64,000 nt of DNA from positions 1-64,000 of the forward strand of contig JACCGJ010002749.1 in assembly GCA_013407085.1 (NCBI GenBank), in the 5' to 3' direction. This document shows, one piece after another, positions 37,950-47,954 of this stretch (position 1 is its first letter; every line of letters begins with the position of its first letter). Source of the stretch: Atriophallophorus winterbourni (lineage: Eukaryota > Platyhelminthes > Trematoda > Plagiorchiida > Microphallidae). The position numbers were made by a program, and so were the translations under genes. The notes under the pieces are model-generated. The model was not told where the DNA came from. It was given only the letters and a program-made list of their open reading frames with translations, and did no database searches.

Positions 37950-40900
37950 GGAAAGATGATACCAATGTAAGTTACCGAAGTTCAACTTTTAGTTGTAGTT
38001 CTCATTTGGTTTGACCCAAACTCTGGTTTACAATTTTTCGCACGGTTTTTGAGAAGAAAATCTTCAAAATTTCAGCTTTACTTTAATGTTTACTACCAAA
38101 AAGACACGATGTACCATTACAAAATATCAACGAGATAAATGTTTTCTTCATCGGTTGATGACTACACCATTTGACATTTGAAGCGTAGGGGTTGAACGAA
38201 CACTGATATAGTGATGTTCGCGATGGCAATATAATATATTTCGATCGAGTTGTAGAAGAAGTTTGAGATTTAATCAGTTCGGTGTTGAGTGGGTGGGAAT
38301 TATTTCCAAAAAATATTAATAGTAAGTCGATCGCATGATTATAAATTCCAAGATGTTTTGAAATCGGTGTTGACTGACCATTGAATTTCGGTTGAGGATC
38401 AACATGTATCCTCAGACCACCTAAACACGATTGCCTTGGCTTCGAAAGATCGCACTTTGAAATCCCATGTTCTGGATATTGCCGTTCCCCATCGTGTGAG
38501 GACACGTCAAATAATAAATTTTAATTTCCACTCGGCGTGCTACCTTCAAGGTGTGATGTTACAAACGGGTAAAATCTGTGAACACGTTTGCTTTTATCCC
38601 ACGTGCAACTTGTGAAACCGGCTTCATGTTATCTTTTCTTTTAGCGATCACAGTCATACCGGTGATGTGAGCGTTCGTCCCATTAATGTTTACCATCTAC
38701 GGGGCTTATCGTTTTCAGTGTTTGCTGCATCAACTACAACTGGGTGAAAATTTTAACTATTCATACGAATTAAGTTAATTCGACAATCAAGTACATGTCC
38801 TGGCTTACACGCTTTGTCCTGTGTGACTGTGGAATAGCTTCTACCATCAGCCAAGGGTGACGCCACATGACTTAAACCTGCAAAGGCTGTCTACCCGGCT
38901 TTAGACCACTCCGTTTTGATTATATTTTTGATCATGAAAAGTGCTTGATATTATACTGTAAATATATAGGTATAAAACTTCACCTTCGCTCACTAGTCAT
39001 CTGCATATGAGCTAAGGTCAACTGAACTTGACCACCTCACCGTTTAAGGTTAATGCACATTGTTTTGGCTCTGTTCTTGTGACTTTTTTCGTTGAACTTG
39101 CTATATGCCAATTACAGGTGGTAGATAGAATACTAATAAAGCGTGTTCCATGCTTCGACTATCGCCACCGGTCTTGAAGTTCTGTTTCAGTAAGAAAATT
39201 TACCACAGAACTACTGTAACCGATTTATTTTCAATGCGTGATGGTGTCCAAATTCCCGCAATTGTTTTCATAAAATGACCGTCGCAACAGACGCGAAACA
39301 TCGTTTAATACGGGCATTTGAATGAACTTTCTAGGGAATAGTATACAAGTGATATCCCCAGCACCACTTAGCGCTTGTCCAAGTAACCCTCCCTAGCCTT
39401 TGCACACACAAGTGCCTTTCCACGATCGGATAACCCTCAAGGCACTGGGAGTTTAGAATCACGGTTTTCCTCCTCCTAGACTGCAAGTAGCTGACGTGCT
39501 CCATCCTTCATTACAACCCTAGGTGTGCTGATTCACGTGTCAAGTGTTCGGTTCGCCTTGCATATTGGTTCATACTGTTGACCCGTTGATTGCGATAGTG
39601 GTCAAGGTCAGTTAGTTGGCTTCGTTGTGCACACGCGTAAAACTGCACACCACTCCGGGTTTGCGGGTGTGAGAAACGCAAGACCTTTGCTCAGAATCGA
39701 TCGTCTAGTTCCTATGGATCTGAGGGTTATCTATGCCAATTGTATTTAAAAGTAGTTTCGAAACATTATCACTTTATCTGCATGCTACGATTGTAGAAGA
39801 ATGAAAAGCTTTATTCGTTTTTCGAAACTTGATCTCTGGACTAGCGTTTATTGTCTTGACGTAAATATCAACATTATACGGTGTCCTAATGAGATAGCAG
39901 TCAAAGATAATTAATGGCAAAATGAATTTCACTTATGCCGACAAAAGTACATTTTGGAGGCTTGGCAGCTGACTGAATCCTGATATAGTGAATGGGAAAT
40001 GTCAGTGACGTTAATTACAAAGTCGTTCGCATGTTTCATAAATACTTTCTTACAATTTCGAGATCAACGTGGAAGTTTGCTTCCTACGAGAATTTTGATA
40101 TCTTTGAGGATATGCGAGCTATTTTAAGTTTATCACAAAAAATTTAATTAAATTTTCAGCTGATTTGATCATGGTTACGACTCACAAATCGGCAAAAGTA
40201 GATCATGCAGCATCGACTGCAAAGAATTCTCAAGAGAACAGGGGCTCTGCTGCTCACACTGGATGTCCTTGTAGGATCGCGACAGGTTGCGGATAACGCT
40301 AAAGCTGTTCAATGTGAAAAAATGCTTGGAGTTGATGCATATACTATGTGGTGGAATGAAGCAACAGATATATCGCTGGCTCCAGAAGAATTCATGCGAT
40401 ATCATTCGCATGATATGTAAGCTATACTTTCCACCGTCTAGTGTTAAGTACGCAACTAGTCAGCATAAAGTCGACACTGCTTATGCTAAAACGACTAAAG
40501 GTCTCGATCGAAGGAACGTAGATAGTGGCATCCTCAAAGGATTACAATGACCACCCATCTTGTGTGGAGCAAGCTTGCGTGTAATCCGCATTTGTGCGCA
40601 CATTTGTCGACGTTGCTTACTCACCCGCACTCTGCTTTAGTTAGGCGAGGCGATCTCACCCAAGACACGTGCGACCTCAAATGTTCTTATCCAAACAATG
40701 AGTTTGCTTGATGTGGCATGTTGTAACTCTACGCCTCAATGTCCTTATCCGAACATGCGCTGTCTTACTCTGCATGGACTACTTTGCCGCTTACTTCGCA
40801 CACCCCTTTCTGTTCTCTATATAAACACGGGCCCTGTCCAGCTCTAGGACATGGGAACCTGTGTCATGAGTCTCGGCTTGGTCGTTTCATAACCATCCTG

Positions 40901-40980
40901 TGGTGTTCTGTTCGGTGTCTCAGTGGGATTGGTCTATCGTATCATCTAGTTGATCACCTGGCAAAACTGTCTCTCCTATT
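37950..40980. other. Unassigned intergenic region
   Basis: No retrotransposon motif was found. A 140-codon minus-strand frame (38083-38505) has no recognised domain. At 40171-40296 an ATG frame follows an AAATTTTCAG acceptor and is followed by a second frame (to 40420) in another register. Neither resembles a known protein. Confidence 0.4.
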
Positions 40981-40984
40981 CAGT

Positions 40985-41875
40985 AATTTGATTTGCGGAT
41001 GACTAGCGTGCGTACCACACAAGATTGCCAAATTCTACAAAAAGATCTCGAAGCACGTCATACCTGGTTTGTACGAAACTGCCTACCATACAACATGCAA
41101 AAATGTAAAATGTCGGTAAATCTTTTGAATTCACATACTGTGATCTCAGCCAGTTTCATGGTTTACAGAAAAGAAATACCTTGGTGTGTGGACTAGCAGT
41201 AACTTGGAGTCTTCCCGACAGTGTTTTATGGTATACAAAAACTCCAGACAAACCTTAGCACTGCTCAGAAGGGTCTTGGTTAGTTTCACAAAGCTGGTAC
41301 TCCCAGGGATGATTAACACCTATATCGGGCCAACAATAGAGTGCGCTGTTCCAACATGGTCGCAATAGTTACAAAAGCACATGGATTTGCTGTAACGCGT
41401 ATACCGCAAGCCATACGAGGAACGGATTTCATCTCTGATCCTATTTGACATTTCGTACCGCCGTGTGAGGTGTGATTTGATCCTGCTGTTCAACATTCTG
41501 AAGACAGTGGATCACCCACTTGAACACCTGTTTCATCGACAAGAGGCACATGGTAGCAGATTTCATAGCTACAAGTTAACCATTCCACACTCTAGATCAA
41601 ATTGTCGAAGGTTCTTATTTGCTGTTCGAGTTTGTTTTATATGGAACTCTCTGCCCCCACATATCATTTGCACATCAAGCCTGAACATGTTTAGGGCTGA
41701 ACTTGCCAAGTATATGTTGACCAAATCCAACCTCGCACCTCAATACACAAGCTGACTTTCCATATTGTCAGAACATATTTGTTACTTTTATGCGTTCCTT
41801 ATTTTTCTAATCTATGTTTACTGTAATGTATTTGCATTTTAGACTATTAAACATTGAATTTCTTTGAATTTCTTT
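40985..41875 (+). mobile_element. CR1-like retrotransposon 3' part with 10-bp tail repeat (+)
   Basis: From the end of the catalytic palm through the thumb to the C-terminus: Gly-Met-Ile-Asn-Thr-Tyr-Ile-Gly-Pro-Thr-Ile-Glu near 41308-41342, [11 protein letters not shown] at about 41500-41545, Phe-Ile-Trp-Asn-Ser-Leu-Pro-Pro near 41632-41660. The 3' end carries TGAATTTCTT twice (about 41854-41873), the short tail repeat expected of CR1-type elements. It is the sense-oriented counterpart of the minus-strand tails at 6.9, 13.2 and 16.9 kb. Confidence 0.85.
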
Positions 41876-41939
41876 AAATTATTCATACTCTCTTTCCGGC
41901 GCACGTTCGTTCTCTGTTAGATTATGGGCTAACTGTTGC

Positions 41940-42380
41940 TTTTCCTCAGTATTAAGGCGAATGCGATTTCTCGGAGAGGGTACCAAGGAGGGGTACTATG
42001 ATGTTGCATCGTATGCGCCACCTCGCGTACGAGGATAGACGGAGCTTTCTAAAACTTTATCCCTCAGTACTTCTAAGGAAAAGGTTCGATCTGCTCCTGA
42101 CACGCCAATATGGTGGCGAGTTCCTCCGGTTCTTCAGATTAGTAGGTGAATTGAAGACTCGTTGATATTACCTTAAGTTGTAAAAGCCAACACTGTTTAA
42201 GCTACGCAATGCGAGCCCGCTACCCAATCGGTGGTGAACACTTGGAACTCGCTACCAAACGAGCTCCTGTCCCTACCATCAGAACGGCTATGCAAAAGCT
42301 CGTTGGATCAGCACGATATCTACCTTAAAACTGTGTCTTGGTGTACCCATAGAATGTAGATCGACAATAAAAGCATAGTG
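41940..42380 (+). mobile_element. Second CR1-like C-terminal remnant
   Basis: Readable pieces are Phe-Leu-Lys-Leu-Tyr-Pro-Ser...Leu-Leu-Arg-Lys-Arg-Phe-Asp-Leu near 42045-42105 and Thr-Trp-Asn-Ser-Leu-Pro-Asn-Glu-Leu near 42235-42265. It differs from the preceding element, with stops and frameshifts between the pieces. Confidence 0.65.
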
Positions 42381-42739
42381 AAAGGATCTGCAATGCATTA
42401 ACGGAACACAAAAATAAATCAAAACCAATGACTGAAGCAAGTGTCGCGAATGGTAAAAGAATCATTGAAGACAATAAAATATTTCGTGCATTGATTGACC
42501 AATTACCCGAATAAGCAATAACTGTATACTATAAGTTGTGAAACCTCGATGATCACAAATACATTACATCACTTTACCTGAAGCTAGAAAACTACGCCAG
42601 CGTATCCCGATCAATTACAAGTGAATATATGGAAAATTGTTTAATCTCAATATGTCGTCGTAGCAGGAGGTCAGTGCGATCAAATGTCTGATTTTCGGAA
42701 GACGTAGTTCTTCAGAAAATTCACATTCGCGTAACACAA

Positions 42740-42975
42740 ACAATCAGAAGCGAAGGTGTCGAACAAATGGTTGACAGTAGTATGGAGTGCTAGTGGGAAA
42801 GATCCAGATAATTTCGCCGTCTACTTCTACGATGGGGTATGTGATAGAGGTCTGGATTCCTTCGCCTCTTCTCTGTCTCAACATATGGTGAACACTTCTT
42901 ACCTGGCGATATTTAAAGAGAAATTGGAATTCTATCTGCAAACGAACATCTTTCGTGAGCCATACATTTGACAAA
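42740..42975 (+). mobile_element. Possible retrotransposon C-terminal scrap
   Basis: A 71-codon frame ends Met-Val-Asn-Thr-Ser-Tyr-Leu-Ala-Ile-Phe-Lys-Glu-Lys-Leu-Glu-Phe-Tyr-Leu, in the style of the last helix of CR1/jockey proteins, but the Trp-Asn-Ser-Leu-Pro motif is missing. The following 42976-44702 holds nothing recognised. Confidence 0.35.
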
Positions 42976-44707
42976 CTTCGCTCGTTATATACTATCGATC
43001 ATTTTCAGATTTTCAAACATACTGTTATCCTGAGGTGATGTAAAGTGTTAAATCCTTTCATTATAAATCCTTAAATCCTCTGGAATATGAAGGCTATTTA
43101 AACCAAAGTTCGCCACCTCTGAAGCCACGAAGAGGTATTGGCACACTGTGTCGTAATGCAACGCCGTCACATCTGCCTATGCATAACCAAAAACTAGACA
43201 CAACAGGCATTGAATCACCTAACTGGACAGTCAATTCGAAAATGACAGCACCTCCAACTGCAAACACCTATCGCGCATTTCAAATCCTCAATAGCTTTTG
43301 GTGCCCCAGAAATTCCGAACGGCACCTTGTCTTCGTAGCATATGCTATAAAGAAAACTGAACGCAATAAGCAGCGAACAGTCGTGAATTTCGTGCTAGTT
43401 GGCTACCTCCGAACGTCCTTAGCCCTTGTTCAGGCTAGCGCAAGCAACCGCTAGTAACAAGAAGCAGAATCTAGCATGCCAGAAGGACGTCAGTGTATAT
43501 GTCAGATTAATAATAAAAAAACCACTTGATGGTTCCATTATCGGTTCTAATAAAAATGTCCAAAAGTAAACTTTACAATTTGTTATAACCAATGCGTGTT
43601 TCTGTAAGAAAGTCGCACAAACGTCGTGGCATTCAGATTACAAAGAACGAAAGACCGATTCAAGAAGATTATGGCTTGTGATTGAAGATGTGATGGTCCG
43701 AAAAATGAAAAAATGAATCATAACTCTGCGTTAACCAATGTTGTGAGATGTCGGCGGTCGTGAATTTGAAACTTTGTTCGAAATGCATGTTCTCCCTTAG
43801 TCTAGATGATGTTACACTGCCATGATGCTGTGATTAACGGTACTGTCCTTGTAATTGGCGAGTGAGTATACGAAAATGAGCTCATTTTGTCAATGGTGGA
43901 ATTCAGACAAAGCTTGTAGAGCTTGTTGTCAAATGCAGTAAACGATATCCCTCGCTATAATTATATCTTTTATTTACCCAATGGGCAAAAGAAGTGCACC
44001 TTCAACCAGTTATGAAAATCGTTTACAATGTTAAACAAATTGAACATTGTTTGATTGTGTTTAGTTTTAATTGGTTGTTATTCGGGAAAAGAGTTTGAAG
44101 CTTATGTTGAATTGCGTTCCACCAGTTAAAATATGGATCATAATCGCGCGCGCAAACTTTCTGATTAATTACAATCAAGATTGTTACATAATCTGAATCT
44201 ATGCAAAACGGAAGTTTTTCTGTTTTCGCATCTGGGATTGCCCATCTGTGACCTTCGTCTGAGTGGGTAATTACATATTGCCATAGTGTGCAAGCAATCG
44301 TGGTACAAATTGAAAATTATTTCTGCTTTCAACCAGGAAAATAGTAGAATTCACCAGTAATCGGTCACCTTCAAGGTATAAACGATCCGGCTTGTGAGTT
44401 GACGGACTCGAATACGATGTTATCAAAGACGCTATTTCGATCCTTTCTTCGGAATTACCAAACAATCTTTCAGTAGGCGGTTTAAATTGATTCGAACTTA
44501 CTGCGTGGCATATTTCAATACGTTGTTCGTGGTTGGCGTGAATTAGTTTACATTCATGATCTCAAACGCTGCTTCAATATTTCGAATTTGGTGTACCGGA
44601 TTCCTTGAATCAAAATGACTAAACTTAATCCACGAGAAGGTTACATCGCTGGGAAGCATCTTGTGACCGTGAACGTAGGCTGGAGGATGATGATTTCGCA
44701 TGGAATG

Positions 44708-44894
44708 TGTTATATCTGTAAGGGTATTGCACTGGCCCAGCCGTCAGTCAGAAAACACAACCGAACTCGAACTCGTGTATCAACCGAATGAATGAATATC
44801 ACAATGTTTGTACACTGAACAATAATCACAATATGCACTTACGATCGATCGTGATTGATGATTGATCGATAGTTCGTTACGCGTTTATACAACA
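44708..44894 (-). repeat. 3' LTR of the miniature element
   Basis: 187 bp, TG...CA ends, containing GATCGATCGTGATTGATG. On the minus strand it directly follows the polypurine tract. Confidence 0.92.
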
Positions 44895-45547
44895 CCTCCC
44901 CTTTTAAAAAAAATGAACACATGGGACAATTGCTAAGCAGGTGATCTTTGGCCGGATTCTGGTTTTATAAACTGAAGGCTTGAGGTAACGCGTTGCTGGG
45001 TGGTTGATAAGGCCTTTGGGTAGAACTTCTGTTTTAATGGGGATTTCTCGTGGAAATATGTTTGATGGTCGTTTTGTGTACTTAGAATTTCTATATCGTT
45101 GACTGAGACGTAAGCGTAAGCGGTAAGCGTAACTCAGAACAACGGTTTCCACACGATTAATTACATGTTTCTGGTTAAACTGTTCAACATCCCATTTCTG
45201 TCGAAATTCAGACATGACATCGCGGTGTCTGTTTCGTCGTATTCTGTTATCAGTTAATTCTCTATTGATTCTCCTGCTGTATTGAACTGAATCTGCGGCT
45301 GAGTTTGAAGGCAGTGCGTGTTGTGCTCTCTTTCTGATTCAGGTTTATGCATCACCACACTCTGACATTTTTAACTGATATTTTATATTTTTCTGTCGGG
45401 GTCGGACTGCAGCTTTGATTCAAATTCAGTTTGTAACTCATAATTCCCGAGGGACTGGAACTCAACTTCAGCAGTAGCATTTACTGTGTGCCTTTCCAAT
45501 TTCAACGAATCGAATTCAACTTCATTTTCTGGATACGACTGAATTTC

Positions 45548-45817
45548 TTAGAAGTTTCTCGCTGAATTCTCGACTGATTCTCCTAAACTTGAACTGTTAA
45601 TATGATGAACAGCAACCTTCTCTAAGAACTTCAGCTGAATGTTTAATAATTCTTGTAGGGGATCCAGCGGTACTGACATTCTTTGCAGTAGACTCTCACT
45701 TGATTGTCCCGAACTTGGACTGTTGATTGTCTGAAATGCCATTTGTTGTATTAATCCTCCAAACATCTGCTTCCGTTGATTAAGCACTTCTCGTACAAAT
45801 TCCATTGGCACTGACAT
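45548..45817 (-). CDS. Gag-like N-terminal fragment of the LTR element, with internal duplication
   Basis: 89 codons starting 23 bases inside the primer-binding site, as expected for a Gag start. Residues 1-42 and 47-83 repeat one pattern: Met-Ser-Val-Pro, then Glu-(Val/Leu)-Leu-Asn, then Ile-Asn-Ser and Gly-(Gln/Glu)-Ser. After the TAA the same frame stays open for about 50 more codons, so a longer ancestral frame was broken by this stop. The function as Gag is inferred from position; no capsid or zinc-knuckle motif is visible. Confidence 0.55.
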   Translation of the reverse strand: MSVPMEFVREVLNQRKQMFGGLIQQMAFQTINSPSSGQSSESLLQRMSVPLDPLQELLNIQLKFLEKVAVHHINSSSLGESVENSARNF

Positions 45818-45860
45818 CCTTTGCTAAGTGAAAAAAATTGTTCCGCGCCCCGTCGCCAAT

Positions 45861-46047
45861 TGTTATATCTGTAAGGGTATTGCACTGGCCCAGCCGTCAG
45901 TCAGAAAACACAACCGAACTCGAACTCGTGTATTGACCGAATGAATAGATATCACAATGTTTGTACACTGAACAATAATCACAATATACACTTACGATCG
46001 ATCGTGATTGATGATTGATCGATAGTTCGTTACGTGTTTATACAACA
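45861..46047 (-). repeat. 5' LTR of the miniature element
   Basis: 187 bp with the same ends as the other LTR, about 97% identical to it. The primer-binding site lies just inside. Confidence 0.92.
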
Positions 46048-46647
46048 GAATGTTGAGTTTCATTTTCATAATCATTACAGAGCATAAATCGTGAATGGTC
46101 GATAGACGGAAGTAAAATCAATATGATGGCTTTTGTGCAATACATATTCATCTAATGTTTACCTATTGATTAGAGGTATATAACTCTTTTGTTCTTCGGG
46201 CGTTTTGAGGGATATACAGTAATAGCACAAGGACCGGAATTCGATTACTGAGTTCATTTGGCTTTAATTGCAAATTTTGAATTTTTGTATCAAAATAGAT
46301 GTATGGTGATTTCATCTTCGTATATTTAATTTAATTTAGCGTACATTTGTCACTGTTGTTTTGTTAAAATGCTTACCTGTGAATGTGTACACAATTTGAA
46401 TGTAACATTCCCGCCGCTCATGCGTTCTAGTTTGGGAAAAGCCCATCGTGTGTGATTAGTTCGGATTTTTATGACATGCTCTGTTGAGAAGTGTGTTCCG
46501 GTTTATTGGGTAACATAATCAGTAGACGTACGATGTTGGCGGCAAAATATCAGCTGGATCAAACGCTACGGATGATGCCATCATAGAAATCTGTTTGAAA
46601 ATTTCATTCGGTTTTGTTTGAAATATTTTTCATAGAAGATAGACGCA

Positions 46648-47335
46648 GTTTATTATCTGATAATTTAGTTTCCGAACACTCAGTTAATAGAAACGCATCA
46701 TACTTACAAAACATCATTCAGTTGTATTCCTGTACTTAAACACAAGTTATGCAACCTATAAGGACATGAAGACATTCAAATTATATGCGTTGTTTGTGCT
46801 CACTGGATAGTTACTACGCAATCTGTTTTATTTACCATGATTCGCTGACCAAATGGTAGACAAACTCCAAATTTTAAGCTGCCGCTCTGCAAGTTTAGCA
46901 CGACCGATTCAGTTTACTCGCATGGTAACCGAATAAGACGTGCATATGCTGCGAAACGCACGAAATAAACGAAGTATCCTCATTTTTCATCTTTCTTGTT
47001 ACGCCTGCAAATACTAACTTATTTATCGATTAATTTTTGATGCTTTTTAATAAAGATAATCCAATCAGAGTAGATCACGCTGAACGGATTTCAAATTGAA
47101 TCAATTATCACATATCATTTGGTGAACTGATCTCACCAGTGTTCGCATAAATGCGTGCTCATCAGTTCATTTTGCGGTTCGTTTGTGTGGTCTTCCAGGG
47201 ACATATAATCTGCAACATACTAAATGTAGATTACAATGGTTTTATCGATTGGTTTTTATTTCAATAATTTATTTGTACACGTTGATTAGTAGTACCATTA
47301 GCAAATGAATCAATAATATTAGCAATTGAAATCAT
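46648..47335 (+). repeat. Long direct repeat, left copy (Rep-D)
   Basis: From GTTTATTATCTGATAATTTA to about AGCAATTGAAATC it aligns with 50983-51685 throughout, with scattered substitutions and small indels. A perfect 60-base core lies around 46986-47068. No coding capacity. Upstream 46053-46647 and downstream 47336-47954 hold nothing recognised. Confidence 0.85.
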
Positions 47336-47954
47336 CCACTTATTAAATTCTTTCCTGACACCAAACTGGTACATATGTCATCAAACTTATTTCATTCGAT
47401 GCTTACTCTGAAGTAATGGTTCTATCACGTTTCAAGTTCAATTTATATCCAGGTTTTGCTTGAGAAAATAACATTGATCGAGGAGTTTACCAAGGGTTTG
47501 AACTTTGATGTGATTCTGCTGGCAATATGAAATTGGAAGAATGGGATTGAGTTGCATAGAGCATACTATTCCTACACATTTATAGTTTTTACAATCAGTA
47601 TAATACACCTCACCAGATCAGAATATCTGTTAAACTATTCGTCTAACATTAACCGAGATCCAGTAATAGACTGAGCATAGAATTTCTTTGAATTTCAAGA
47701 AACTACTGAATGAAATCATTGTCTTTGTCTTGAACGGGAAATTGTAACCGCAACTCTCGATTGCAGAAACCCGTTAGATTAACCGATGAAATGATTTGGG
47801 GAATTATTGAAACATTTAACAAAATGAGTTTGTGTATAATGCTTGCTAAATTAATATACGCATTCTTTGCACAGGATTTCGCTCAATTTAGGGAGACTTC
47901 TTGAGCACAAACGTTTCTTAAACGTCGAATTTACGTTACGCTGTTAAAAACGTA

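Larger units (their letters stand above)
44703..46052 (-). mobile_element. Miniature (deleted) Ty3/gypsy-type LTR retrotransposon with 5-bp TSD
   Basis: Two direct 187-bp repeats (44708-44894 and 45861-46047) differ at about 6 positions, begin TG and end CA, and are flanked by GAATG on both sides (44703-44707, 46048-46052). In minus orientation a primer-binding site TGGCGACGGGGCGCGG starts 2 bases inside the 5' LTR (45840-45858) and a polypurine tract AAAAGGGGAGG (44895-44905) abuts the 3' LTR. The 966-bp interior encodes only a short Gag-like N-terminus (45548-45817) and an unassigned 103-codon frame (44904-45215). No protease, RT or integrase is present, so it is non-autonomous. Gypsy affiliation is inferred from the PBS style, 5-bp duplication and Gag-like start. 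Confidence 0.92.

Noticed and set aside
38083..38505. 140-codon minus-strand ORF as a gene
   Set aside because: No recognised domain, no splice context or neighbouring exons; amino-acid make-up is compatible with a chance frame.
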